The notes beneath the pieces were generated by a model. That model did not search any database, had not been told where the DNA came from, and saw only the letters and a list, made by a program, of their open reading frames with translations. Below are positions 51,698-60,004 of a stretch of DNA of 64,000 nt, piece by piece (position 1 is the stretch's first letter; every line of letters begins with the position of its first letter). Position numbers and translations under genes: made by a program. The DNA comes from a virus: the IMG/VR virus record IMGVR_UViG_3300033146_001759, positions 1 to 64,000 of that record. One strand, 5' to 3'.

Positions 51698-52408
51698 TTA
51701 TTCTTTTAATTGTTTAATAATTCTATTTCTATATAAAAAATCAACTTTTAATATAAATTTTTCCTTATATAATTCTAACATATCCAAATTTTCCCCACTT
51801 CTATTTATCATACTTTTTAATTCTGGATAATATTCAGATATACTCTCTTTTGTATATAACTCAACACCATCAATCAATGATAATGTTTACCCTAATTGAA
51901 ATGACATAGTTTTCAAATAATCCTCCCATAATACATTTCTTGTTCCCAAATTTTTTACACCACTTAAATCAATATTACACAAAACATCTAATTTTTCTAT
52001 TAAATCTGATTTCAATGCATTTTTAACCTCTTTTCTATATATTGTTCTTGATAAAAAAGATAATAATACCCTAGCTGTTCTTAAAATTTTAATAGTTACA
52101 TCTCTTTCTATCACCCTTTTTATTTGAAGTGGGTGTTTTTGTTCGTGATATGAATAAGTTAAATATAATGCATTATTTACTTCATCAAAAGTACCCTTAA
52201 AAACATCTACTACAATTCCATTTTTAATAATACATAAATTAGAATTTATCGTTTTATCTACATATATATCTGAATACATCTTATCTAATTTTGAAATTAA
52301 TTCGTGTGATTCTTGTATCGTCCCCAACGAATCTACAAAAAACATAATATCATAATCTGTTGAAGATTTTGACCCAAATATTTGATATACTTCTTCTATC
52401 ATATTCAT
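51698..52408 (-). pseudogene. nucleotidyltransferase-like gene interrupted by an in-frame TAA
   Basis: The first 173 codons (52408 to TAA at 51887) begin with IFGSKSSTDYDIMFFVDS, a G-S-x(n)-D-x-D pattern of polymerase-beta-type nucleotidyltransferases. Beyond the TAA the same frame stays open for 62 codons (TLSLIDGVELYTKESISEYY and LDMLELYKEKFILKVDFLYR), ending at 51698. The junction FQLG-stop-TLSLIDG reads like a Gln CAA turned TAA. Either a nonsense mutation or read-through; the truncated product may still be functional. Confidence 0.6.
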
Positions 52409-52420
52409 TTTTTATTTATA

Positions 52421-52428
52421 CAAAGGTA
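52421..52428 (-). promoter_or_regulatory. Bacteroidota-type promoter (TACCTTTG)
   Basis: Minus strand, 13 bases before the ATG at 52408, giving a nearly leaderless transcript. Confidence 0.55.
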
Positions 52429-52435
52429 ATAAAAA

Positions 52436-52774
52436 TTATTTTATTCCCATTTTTTTCTTTATTTTTTCTTTAAGCATAAAAATATCATCATCTTTTGAAA
52501 TATCTCTCCAAGGATCATCATCATTCAACTCACTCCATCCAAATGGATTTACACTCACCGTAGATTTAATCTCACGAAAATTATAGTTTTCTTTTAATAT
52601 TTTTATTATATCATTTAAGATAAATTCAAATGAACTACAAACACCAAATTCAATCATTAAAATAATATCCACAACCAAATCATCAAATTCTTCTTTTGTG
52701 TATATTTTTTCATTTGTTAATAATATTTTTGGTGCTTCATGATGTGACCAATAACCAATCTCATATATCTCCAT
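52436..52774 (-). CDS. hypothetical protein
   Basis: 112 aa. EIGYWSHHEAPKILLTNEKI start and VNPFGWSELNDDDPWRDISK segment; soluble. Its ATG touches the stop of the upstream gene (1-base overlap). Unknown. Confidence 0.6.
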   Translation of the reverse strand: MEIYEIGYWSHHEAPKILLTNEKIYTKEEFDDLVVDIILMIEFGVCSSFEFILNDIIKILKENYNFREIKSTVSVNPFGWSELNDDDPWRDISKDDDIFMLKEKIKKKMGIK

Positions 52775-53097
52775 TATAATTCTTTTTTTATTTTTTTCAA
52801 CCGTTTTAAATGATACTCCATTTCATTAATAAATGTATCTATTACCCAATCACTCTTAGCATCATATACATCAATAACAGTATTACCACCATGCAGATAT
52901 AACGTATTATCATCAGCGTGTCTGGGTTTTTGTAACGTTAGTAAATTTGCATTACTACCTAAACTATCATAGTTTCTACCATCCATAATCTGTGTACCAC
53001 AACACGCATTATATAATTTATCTGCTAAATCATTAGCATTTGATTTCAATGAATCTGCACCATCATTATAAATAGTCACTGTTGTTAAAAATCCCAT
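52774..53097 (-). CDS. hypothetical protein
   Basis: 107 aa. VTIYNDGADSLKSNANDLAD and YNACCGTQIMDGRNYDSLGS, then LYLHGGNTVIDVYDAKSDW; compact conserved-looking alpha-beta fold. Ends KRLKKIKKEL, a weak version of the shared tail. Behind a host-type promoter, so likely early. Confidence 0.6.
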   Translation of the reverse strand: MGFLTTVTIYNDGADSLKSNANDLADKLYNACCGTQIMDGRNYDSLGSNANLLTLQKPRHADDNTLYLHGGNTVIDVYDAKSDWVIDTFINEMEYHLKRLKKIKKEL

Positions 53098-53125
53098 TAT
53101 TTTCTATTTTAAATTATTATTTTTG

Positions 53126-53133
53126 CAAAGATA
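53126..53133 (-). promoter_or_regulatory. Bacteroidota-type promoter (TATCTTTG)
   Basis: Minus strand, 29 bases before ATG 53097. Confidence 0.65.
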
Positions 53134-53155
53134 TAAAAAAAAATCAATATAAATA

Positions 53156-53431
53156 TTATAAATATATATATTCATCATCAATAAAAATTTTTTTTTTATT
53201 TTTTAAGAAATCAACTACTACCTTAGCTATCTCAAGTTCATCAGTCATAAAAATTTCATCATTATCATTATATGATAAACATACATCGTGAATATTTTTT
53301 GAATATACTACTTTATCTGAATAAATATATTTAATTAAGACACCAACCCAATTACTGTTTCCCCCTTTTTTAACTTCTGGAATATATATTTTTTTATTTT
53401 TATTAACTGATACAATTCTTATTCTATACAT
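53156..53431 (-). CDS. small hypothetical protein
   Basis: 91 aa, strand-rich start MYRIRIVSVNKNKKIYIPEV, later LEIAKVVVDFLKNKKKIFID. Unknown. Divergent to the gene at 53539; the gap carries TATATAAATTATA-type sequence. Confidence 0.55.
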   Translation of the reverse strand: MYRIRIVSVNKNKKIYIPEVKKGGNSNWVGVLIKYIYSDKVVYSKNIHDVCLSYNDNDEIFMTDELEIAKVVVDFLKNKKKIFIDDEYIYL

Positions 53432-53538
53432 CTTTCAAATATTTAAGTATTTCATTATTATATTATATATAAATTATATTTGAAAGTTTATTATTTATAT
53501 ATAATATAATAAATTTTTAATAAAATAATAATAATATA

Positions 53539-54009
53539 ATGAAAATTGGAGAGAAAATTCTAAAAAATGGTGGATTGAAATTATATATGGAAAATAACCA
53601 ATCTATATTTGGAAATATCAGATTAGAAGATAAATTATACGAGATAAGATTTTGGTATAAAAACATCTTTCAAAACACATATCATGAAAACACATTAATA
53701 GATGCTAAAACAAAATTAAAAGAATTAATTATTAACGCATATCAACATGAAAAAATAGATGAAAAAAAATTAAACAATATGGAAAATTTTAATATTTTCA
53801 ATGAATCAAAAAACGAGAAAAAAAACATAAATATAAAAAATATCATTAATACTGGGGAGATATATGAAAAAACATTTTTTGCTTTTTTAAAAGATCAAAA
53901 CATATGGTATATACAAAACGAAAAATCACCAGAATTAATAAGATTATATAATGATGATTTTTTATATTTAAAAGAAACAAATTGGGGTAGATTCATATCA
54001 TTAATCTGA
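53539..54009 (+). CDS. hypothetical protein
   Basis: 156 aa. The N-terminal part resembles a small strand-rich domain (YEIRFWYKNIFQNTYHENTL). The middle NNMENFNIFNESKNEK looks like the capsid-targeting leader (F-N-I-F-N-E) in an internal position. The C-terminal part (ELIRLYNDDFLYLKETNWG) is not recognised. TATTTATATATAATATAATA box upstream. Overlaps the convergent gene by 9 bases. Confidence 0.55.
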   Translation: MKIGEKILKNGGLKLYMENNQSIFGNIRLEDKLYEIRFWYKNIFQNTYHENTLIDAKTKLKELIINAYQHEKIDEKKLNNMENFNIFNESKNEKKNINIKNIINTGEIYEKTFFAFLKDQNIWYIQNEKSPELIRLYNDDFLYLKETNWGRFISLI

Positions 54010-54894
54010 TAACCGATAATCATCATTACCAGGTTTATCTTTCTTTTTAAAATATTTAGATAAATTAATTTTCTTCTTTTTCTTTAATTTTATAACCTCT
54101 TGCTCCTTTTCACTTAAAATATCTTCCATATTCTTATGGGGGGTTTTTATATCATTTTCTCTCAAATTTGGATATTCTTCTTTTAATTGTATTCGAGATA
54201 ATTTTTCTAAAAATGATGATTTTGGAAAAAATGCATCAATTAATGCTATTTTCTCTTCAATCGTTTTTGTTTTTATTTCTATATCCATTAAATTATCTAA
54301 AAATTCATTATAATAACTCAAATTATTTTCATAATAATAATCTATTTTTTTAAAACTATCCTTTGTAAATAATAATTTACTATAATATGATGCATTATAT
54401 ATGAAATTATATATACTATGTTCAGTTGGAAATCCATTTGTTATTAAATGAAACGGTAAATCAAAAAAATCATAAACATCTTTCAAATTTTTAGTTATAA
54501 ATATTTTTTTATCATTATACTTATAATATAACCCAGTTCTTTCATATGATAAATTAAAATCTAATGTCAATATATTCATTAAAATATGTAAAATATCCCA
54601 AGAATAATAATATAATGTATATACCCATAAATCATCTCTGGTTTTTATAAATCTTATATCAAAACCATCTAAATCTACATATATTATACTTTCTTTTTCT
54701 TTAATATTCGATGGATTTAATATATTTGAAATATCATATGATGTTATAAAATCTGGGATAATTATATTTATATAATTCCATTCCATTTTATCAATATGAC
54801 AAAATGGTATTTCATGTTTAATTTCAGCTTTATCTAATAATAGTGAAATCCCTTGTAAATATTTAATAAAATCATTTTTAATATATTTTTTCAT
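54001..54894 (-). CDS. hypothetical protein, possible nucleotidyltransferase-like
   Basis: 297 aa. IIYVDLDGFDIRFIKTRDDL, YSWDILHILMNILTLDFNLS, ERTGLYYKYNDKKIFITKNL and FDLPFHLITNGFPTEHSIYN form a layout that I associate with a protein family in large viruses (Y-S-x-D-L...G-L-x-Y...T-x-D). The acidic strand pairs suggest a nucleotidyltransferase fold, unproven. The C-terminus is Lys-rich and charged. Confidence 0.5.
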   Translation of the reverse strand: MKKYIKNDFIKYLQGISLLLDKAEIKHEIPFCHIDKMEWNYINIIIPDFITSYDISNILNPSNIKEKESIIYVDLDGFDIRFIKTRDDLWVYTLYYYSWDILHILMNILTLDFNLSYERTGLYYKYNDKKIFITKNLKDVYDFFDLPFHLITNGFPTEHSIYNFIYNASYYSKLLFTKDSFKKIDYYYENNLSYYNEFLDNLMDIEIKTKTIEEKIALIDAFFPKSSFLEKLSRIQLKEEYPNLRENDIKTPHKNMEDILSEKEQEVIKLKKKKKINLSKYFKKKDKPGNDDYRLSD

Positions 54895-54899
54895 AGTTC

Positions 54900-55082
54900 T
54901 TATTTCGTTGGTTGAATTATATTTATTCCTTTATAATTTGGTATATTATAATTATTAATATATGTTTCTTGTTTTAAAATTGTTGATTGTAATGTTTTAA
55001 TATTTTCTTGTGTTAAATAAAAACCATCTTCGGTGCTCATCCATATTATATTATTGATTTTTATCATATTATACTTTACCAT
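54900..55082 (-). CDS. small hypothetical protein
   Basis: 60 aa, MVKYNMIKINNIIWMSTEDG start; the end IPNYKGINIIQPTK is unremarkable. Five bases upstream of the 54.9-kb gene, same strand. Confidence 0.5.
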   Translation of the reverse strand: MVKYNMIKINNIIWMSTEDGFYLTQENIKTLQSTILKQETYINNYNIPNYKGINIIQPTK

Positions 55083-55131
55083 AATATATTTTTTGTTTAT
55101 TTTTTATTTTATAGTAATATATTTTTTTTGT

Positions 55132-55464
55132 TTATTTTTTATAATCATCTTCAAAAAACCATAATTCATCAATATCAAATAAACTAATTTCTAAATTAGT
55201 AAACATACCAATATCTTCATTATACTTATCCGTTGAAACAAACATATAACACCATTCCTCAATCGTTGAAATATCCCAATTAGATATAATATATTCAAAT
55301 GTATTACCTTTTTTAAACATCCTCATTAAACTAGGTTTATGATTTATAAAGAAATATTTATTAAATTTTTTTATAAAAATTCTTTTACGATTATCAAAAG
55401 TATATGCTATTTTTGACATATATTTATAATTATATATATCCTTTATTTTTTCTTCCCTAGTCAT
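55132..55464 (-). CDS. hypothetical protein
   Basis: 110 aa, aromatic-rich (FIISNWDISTIEEWCYMFVS-like segment, ends LWFFEDDYKK). Its ATG overlaps the stop of the small tail-motif gene (ATGA). Unknown. Confidence 0.55.
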   Translation of the reverse strand: MTREEKIKDIYNYKYMSKIAYTFDNRKRIFIKKFNKYFFINHKPSLMRMFKKGNTFEYIISNWDISTIEEWCYMFVSTDKYNEDIGMFTNLEISLFDIDELWFFEDDYKK

Positions 55465-55583
55465 TTTTTAAATATTCTCAATATTGTTTTTATTTTTTTT
55501 ATCCGTTCCTTATTTAAATCAACCCATATTACATCTAATTTATATGGCTTTTTTTTTATATACATATATTCATTTTTCATCAT
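55461..55583 (-). CDS. 40-residue protein with KIKTIL-type tail
   Basis: MMKNEYMYIKKKPYKLDVIW start, ending ERIKKIKTILRIFKK. ATGA overlaps on both sides tie it into an operon with the ankyrin gene and the next gene, which supports it as a real gene. Confidence 0.55.
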   Translation of the reverse strand: MMKNEYMYIKKKPYKLDVIWVDLNKERIKKIKTILRIFKK

Positions 55584-55936
55584 ATATTAAATTCAGTTAT
55601 TATTTTATTATCTAAAAAATCATCATATTCTATTTTATATTTCATTTTTAATTTTTCTATTATATCTTCTTCTAAATAATCTATAAAATAATCACCATGC
55701 TTATCTTTAATATACCAATTAGCACCATTATCTATTAAAAAAAATAAATCACCTTTATTTGCTAAATTATATTTAATCTTTCTCGCTAACCACGTTATTA
55801 CTGGCTCATTATTACTATTCATACTATTAATATCTGCACCATTTCTGATAGCCATTCTAACTTGCTGTATATTATTATTAAACATACCAACTTGTAAATC
55901 GTTATCTTTATTGAATTTTTTCTGTTCTTTAATCAT
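55580..55936 (-). CDS. ankyrin-repeat protein
   Basis: 118 aa. VRMAIRNGADINSMNSNNEP and FFLIDNGANWYIKDKHGDYF are ankyrin units. Ends ITEFNI, as other proteins here end in FNI. A TTTTTTATATATAATGT box precedes the ATG; the RNase P RNA lies immediately upstream. Confidence 0.65.
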   Translation of the reverse strand: MIKEQKKFNKDNDLQVGMFNNNIQQVRMAIRNGADINSMNSNNEPVITWLARKIKYNLANKGDLFFLIDNGANWYIKDKHGDYFIDYLEEDIIEKLKMKYKIEYDDFLDNKIITEFNI

Positions 55937-55953
55937 ACATTATATATAAAAAA

Positions 55954-56208
55954 TAAATCACATGAACGTAATCAGGATTCTGTTTTATGTTATCATTTAA
56001 CTAAGATTTTTAAATCTTCTCATAATATTGATATTACTATCAACGAGTGCCACAACCCAACTATTATAAAATTGCTCACCTTCTAAGTTTGTTTGTGTTG
56101 CATCCTTGGAAGTACTAATGATATAATATCTCCTTCCGTAAGCAAAGATGTCCTGAATTTCCTCAACACCAATAAAATAGTGCAGCGATAACTCTTCTTT
56201 GTAATTTA
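55954..56208 (-). ncRNA. rnpB: RNase P RNA, compact phage form
   Basis: Non-coding stretch of about 255 nt carrying the catalytic-core signatures in order on the minus strand. GAGGAAATTCAGGACATC (56164-56147; bacterial GAGGAAAGTCCGGGC) is followed by GGATGCAACACAAACAAAC (near 56104; bacterial GTGCAACAGAGAGCAAAC). A hairpin AAGATT/AATCTT (56018-56003, P18 position) precedes TTAGTTAAATGATAAC (bacterial CTAGATGAATGACTG), then ACAGAATCCTGATTACG (55983-55967; bacterial ACAGAACCCGGCTTA). P4 is kept with compensated changes (TCAGGA pairs TCCTGA), and P1 pairs TAAATTAC with GTGATTTA at the ends. Much shorter than the usual 350-400 nt, so much of the specificity domain seems lost. It would process RNA 5' ends, with or without host protein. 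Confidence 0.85.
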
Positions 56209-56523
56209 CTTTTTAACTTTATTAACTATTTCAAATATTGGTAATTCCATTAAATTATCCTTTAATGTATCATTATGTATTGATATAATATGCTCATGAT
56301 ATAATTTATCTTTTGACATAAATTCATCAACATGTACTATTTTTGATCCTATAACCAATTTACCATCATCGGAATAAACTACTCTATAATCATCACCTTT
56401 TTTTATAGCATCCATTACAGTTTTATATGAAAAAATAAATTCTATTTCTTTATATTCTGGACTAAATATCAATTTAAAATTTTTATTGTCTTTTGTTTTT
56501 GCTATAATATAATATGTTACCAT
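56206..56523 (-). CDS. hypothetical protein
   Basis: 105 aa, strand-rich (VTYYIIAKTKDNKNFKLIFS; GDDYRVVYSDDGKLVIGSKI). Its stop codon lies inside the P1 helix of the RNase P RNA, so the RNA is probably cut out of a common transcript. GrpE is 43 bases upstream. Confidence 0.6.
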   Translation of the reverse strand: MVTYYIIAKTKDNKNFKLIFSPEYKEIEFIFSYKTVMDAIKKGDDYRVVYSDDGKLVIGSKIVHVDEFMSKDKLYHEHIISIHNDTLKDNLMELPIFEIVNKVKK

Positions 56524-56566
56524 CTTTTTATTTTTTATTCTTTATAGTTATAAAAATTTCATTTGT

Positions 56567-56983
56567 TTATTTTTTATTCACTATAACTTTTGAGTATCTT
56601 ATAATCACACCATTCAACATATATCCTTTTTTAAGTATCCTCACAACGACATTTTCTGAATAATTATTATCCCAAATTGTTGATATTGCTTCATGATATT
56701 CTGGATCAAATATTTCACCAATTTCACCAAATTCTTCAACATTATGTTTTTTTAAAAATAATATAAATTTATTATAAATATATTTTAAACCACCATCATT
56801 AATAGATTGTTGTTTTAACGACAATTCAAAATCATCAACAATTTCTAAAATTTCTGTTATAAAAACTTCTTCAACCGTTTTCACAAAAAGTGTTTTTTCT
56901 TTATCTATTCTTTTTTTATAATTTTCAAAATCAGAATATAATCTCAGATATTGATCAGATAAATTTTTATATTTTTTTTCCAT
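56567..56983 (-). CDS. grpE: GrpE-like nucleotide exchange factor
   Basis: 138 aa from ATG 56983 (MEKKYKNLSDQYLRLYSDFE); a longer reading from 57019 overlaps the upstream gene by 53 bases and is less likely. The long N-terminal helix continues FENYKKRIDKEKTLF. ILEIVDDFELSL follows, then GLKYIYNKFILFLKKHNVEE, FDPEYHEAIS and the C-terminal beta domain VVRILKKGYMLNGVIIRYSK with VIVNK; these are the core GrpE blocks. GrpE releases ADP from DnaK. A phage copy suggests tuning of host DnaK for capsid or replication-complex work. Confidence 0.88.
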   Translation of the reverse strand: MEKKYKNLSDQYLRLYSDFENYKKRIDKEKTLFVKTVEEVFITEILEIVDDFELSLKQQSINDGGLKYIYNKFILFLKKHNVEEFGEIGEIFDPEYHEAISTIWDNNYSENVVVRILKKGYMLNGVIIRYSKVIVNKK

Positions 56984-57284
56984 TATTGTTATTATTTTTA
57001 AATCTTTTTGGGTGTGCATCTTTCATCACATTAAAGATAAACCCTTCTGCAACAATTTCACCATATTCACATATCGGTTCTGCCATACTTTCACAACCAA
57101 GAAACACATTTACACCATTTATTTTTATATCTATCCCTAATAATCCTATTTTTTTTTCATTAGTAGGAGATAATCTATACATATCATCTCCAATTATTTC
57201 TATTTTAGTACCACCAAAACAACGCTCCATTATATTTATTGCACCATATATAATTGGTGATATTTCTTTATTTTTTTCTTTCAT
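56967..57284 (-). CDS. hypothetical protein
   Basis: 105 aa. IIYGAINIMERCFGGTKIEI, GLLGIDIKINGVNVFLGCES and GEIVAEGFIFNVMKDAHPKR indicate a small folded domain. Three bases after the polymerase fragment and overlapping grpE. Unknown. Confidence 0.55.
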   Translation of the reverse strand: MKEKNKEISPIIYGAINIMERCFGGTKIEIIGDDMYRLSPTNEKKIGLLGIDIKINGVNVFLGCESMAEPICEYGEIVAEGFIFNVMKDAHPKRFKNNNNNGKKI

Positions 57285-57287
57285 ATT

Positions 57288-58745
57288 TTAATAATCTATT
57301 ATTGATGATTCTAATTCTTCTATTTCTTTTTCAGTATGAAAAATCTCTACGTTTTTTTCTTTCATTATACCTTTATAAACTTTTCTTTCAGCATATATAT
57401 CTGTTAATACTTGATTTACTACACCAATTTCATTTCTAAAAACAGCACCAGAAACCGTAACTATATCTGTTTCATTTATCTCTACTTGTTGACCATTAAA
57501 CAACGAATATTTTTTTCCTTTTATTTTTTGTCCTTTATATGAATCTGCACTAATATTAAATTGTCTCATTGTTGTAGGGTATAATGATGCAAAATCATAA
57601 CACGCAGTCCACGTAGCCATACCCCTAATTGGTTCTTTTACCCAACCACCCTTTACTGCAGATGCTTCTGATATATCGTTTTTTACTAATTTAATATTTT
57701 TTAAATCAATAAGTTTTTTTCTTAAAATACCCTCCGTAACATTTAATGTAGATAATGCTTTATTAACAGTAGTTCTACTTAAAGTAGCAATACCATACAT
57801 AATATCAGCTAACTTAGTTTTTTCATGTATTAACTGAACCAATATACTATCAATAGCATTATAGTATATAAATTTCTTAAAGTCTTGACTATATAATGTT
57901 TTCAAATTACCATCATAATCAACTTTCTTCAACTTCAATACTGTTTCTGCAACAAAATTTAATGCATTTGATTCTTTAATCTTTATAGATTGATCCCATT
58001 TTTCAAAAATTTCCATATAATCAAATAATAATCTATGTTTTGGTAATTCTGCAAAATTCCGTGGATCTCTTTCATTTAATGGTTCTAATTTATTTGTGAA
58101 AGATGATACATCTGGATTTATTCCAATTTTTCTTGCCCTTGCAACTAAATATACCCAATCAAAATGAATAAAATTCCAACCAGTTAATACTGGCATTTTT
58201 GGGACCATATTAATGAAAAAATTCTTCAACATTTCAAATTCAGACTTATATTGGATATATTTAAAATCCCATTGTGTATTAAACTTATCACCATAATCAT
58301 TATTAATATCATTACCTATTGCTTTTACTTCTTTTTTTGTTAATGGGTCAGTACCAATAACTAATACTTTATCTTTAACAACAATTGAAATAGATATTAC
58401 TCTTGTTCTTGCTAATTCTGGTTGTAATTTTTCTGTGGAAATCTCAGTTTCAATATCAATAAAAAATATATTTGGTTCATTATAATCAAATATTTCTCCT
58501 TGTATATCTTCTGGTAAACTTTCTAAATAATCATAAATAGAATATTTATTAGGATATTTCGTATAAATTTCTTTTGTTGGTTTGCCATCCCAAGTAACAT
58601 ATTTTTCGTGCCTTTCTGGGTCATCTAAACTTGTAGCTATAAACTTAGTTGGTGTCCAAGGAAAATATTTTAATTTTATATTTCCTCTCTTATCAAAATG
58701 TGATACTATTAAGTTATGATTTGAATATTCGTAATCTATTATCAT
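57288..58745 (-). CDS. DNA polymerase family B, N-terminal part of a split enzyme (T4 gp43-like)
   Basis: 485 aa; T4 gp43 is 898 aa. The 3'-5' exonuclease is complete: FFIDIET (Exo I, Asp97/Glu99), TGWNFIHFDWVYL (Exo II, Asp196) and FIYYNAIDSILV (Exo III). Polymerase motif A DFASLYPTTMRQFNIS is near residue 385. The protein ends in the fingers (EKEIEELESSIIDY), before motif B (KxxxNSxYG) and motif C (DTD). The following gene is unrelated, so the rest must be elsewhere in the genome, as in some other T4-like phages with split gp43. Confidence 0.9.
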   Translation of the reverse strand: MIIDYEYSNHNLIVSHFDKRGNIKLKYFPWTPTKFIATSLDDPERHEKYVTWDGKPTKEIYTKYPNKYSIYDYLESLPEDIQGEIFDYNEPNIFFIDIETEISTEKLQPELARTRVISISIVVKDKVLVIGTDPLTKKEVKAIGNDINNDYGDKFNTQWDFKYIQYKSEFEMLKNFFINMVPKMPVLTGWNFIHFDWVYLVARARKIGINPDVSSFTNKLEPLNERDPRNFAELPKHRLLFDYMEIFEKWDQSIKIKESNALNFVAETVLKLKKVDYDGNLKTLYSQDFKKFIYYNAIDSILVQLIHEKTKLADIMYGIATLSRTTVNKALSTLNVTEGILRKKLIDLKNIKLVKNDISEASAVKGGWVKEPIRGMATWTACYDFASLYPTTMRQFNISADSYKGQKIKGKKYSLFNGQQVEINETDIVTVSGAVFRNEIGVVNQVLTDIYAERKVYKGIMKEKNVEIFHTEKEIEELESSIIDY

Positions 58746-58805
58746 TTTATATATTTTAATTATTTATTTTTATAGATAAAATGAAAAAAAAGTTATATAA
58801 AAATA

Positions 58806-58838
58806 AAAAAACCACATTATTAATAATGTGGTTTTTTT
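58806..58838 (-). terminator. terminator between the 58.9-kb gene and the polymerase
   Basis: AAAAAACCACATTA stem with TAATGTGGTTTTTT, about 22 bases beyond the stop of the upstream gene. Confidence 0.85.
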
Positions 58839-58860
58839 AATTATTTCAAATATTTAATAT

Positions 58861-59442
58861 TTACAACACAATACCCAATTCTTCTAAATTTTTATTAAAG
58901 ATAACCTCACCATCTTTAAGTTTAGATTTAGTTTCATTATATAATTCTTGTAATGCTTTAACACCAAGCTTTGGATGTGCAACAATTACTGCTAATGTCA
59001 CCTTTTTCCAACCAATATAACTATAATTTGTTGGTGTACCATATACAATATTACTTAAACACAATTTATTTATTTTTTTCTCAGCTTTGGCAATTTCTTT
59101 AATATCTATTGCTATCTCTACAACAGCAATACCTTGAGAACTTAAATCAATTTTATCAACACTTTCATAAAAATCCCAACCAAACTTATTATACATAATT
59201 TCAGCAACACCAATAGATGTTAAATATGTTTCAAAATTTAACTTTACATCATCATTTTCATACGTTACATCAACTGGACCACCCCAACCATCATCATTAA
59301 CATATCCAACTTTTTTATTATCAAGATACACATCACAATAATATCCTCCCAAATCGTGACCAAAACCAGTTTTTAATTTTTTAATAGTTACTCTACTAAT
59401 TTTTTTTAATTCTTCTTTTGATAATTTCTTTAAATCTCTCAT
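58861..59442 (-). CDS. hypothetical protein
   Basis: 193 aa from ATG 59442 (MRDLKKLSKEELKKISRVTI); the promoter at 59471 rules out the longer reading from 59493. LGGYYCDVYLDNKKVGYVND with DGWGGPVDVTY and YTLAVIVAHPKLGVKALQEL-like segments suggest a folded domain of unknown role. Likely early. Confidence 0.6.
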   Translation of the reverse strand: MRDLKKLSKEELKKISRVTIKKLKTGFGHDLGGYYCDVYLDNKKVGYVNDDGWGGPVDVTYENDDVKLNFETYLTSIGVAEIMYNKFGWDFYESVDKIDLSSQGIAVVEIAIDIKEIAKAEKKINKLCLSNIVYGTPTNYSYIGWKKVTLAVIVAHPKLGVKALQELYNETKSKLKDGEVIFNKNLEELGIVL

Positions 59443-59470
59443 AACAATATTTTTAAGTTTAACAACACTG

Positions 59471-59478
59471 CAAAGATA
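59471..59478 (-). promoter_or_regulatory. Bacteroidota-type promoter (TATCTTTG)
   Basis: Minus strand, 29 bases before ATG 59442. Confidence 0.7.
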
Positions 59479-59518
59479 ATTAAAAAAAAACAATATAACC
59501 TAATTTTTATAAAAAAAT

Positions 59519-59677
59519 CTAACATTCTTCTTTTGGTATAATAATATATTCATCAACTTCTGGTATTAAAGATAATGATGAACCATTATCCCACGCTACT
59601 GCGATATACCCTAAATCATCTATATGCTTTATAATACCTCTATCACCACGTATTAATTTAGTATATTTATCAACCAT
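59519..59677 (-). CDS. DUF4314-like small protein
   Basis: 52 aa. LIRGDRGIIKHIDDLGYIAV and AWDNGSSLSLIPEVDEYIII follow the DUF4314 pattern (G-x-x-G-x-V-x-x-I-D-D-x-G-x-I-x-V-x-W-D-N-G). A small beta-barrel of unknown function, common in phages and plasmids. Confidence 0.6.
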   Translation of the reverse strand: MVDKYTKLIRGDRGIIKHIDDLGYIAVAWDNGSSLSLIPEVDEYIIIPKEEC

Positions 59678-59720
59678 ATTAATTAATTCAACACATTATC
59701 CACTATGTAAATATTGGGTA

Positions 59721-59984
59721 TTATTTTTTTTGGAAATTCTCATTCACAAAATCACCAAATTTTAACACTTTTCTTTCATTAGGAATATCTATCGTCATCA
59801 TATCTTCTATTGTTGCTATTCTTCTTTTACCTTTTCTATTAGCTTCAAATGGGTCGTGATCCCACAACCCATTAGCAGCAGTTTTTTCACTTGGTACACT
59901 TAAATCAATCGCACCACCTTCTTTTTTTATTTCTTTATTAATCCTATTCATTTGATCAATTGTACTCTGTCTCATTAATGCCAT
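59721..59984 (-). CDS. small hypothetical protein with leader-like C-terminus
   Basis: 87 aa. IDLSVPSEKTAANGLWDHDP and FEANRKGKRRIATIEDMMTI are well ordered; the end VLKFGDFVNENFQKK resembles the shared leader, but at the C-terminus. A TTTTAATATATAAATAAAAA box precedes the ATG. Confidence 0.55.
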   Translation of the reverse strand: MALMRQSTIDQMNRINKEIKKEGGAIDLSVPSEKTAANGLWDHDPFEANRKGKRRIATIEDMMTIDIPNERKVLKFGDFVNENFQKK

Positions 59985-60004
59985 ATTTAAAGTATTATTT
60001 TTAT

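Noticed and set aside
56140-56150. TTTG promoter inside the RNase P region (CATCTTTGC)
   Set aside because: It lacks the TA at the right position and lies within the RNA's conserved core; more likely part of the RNA itself.
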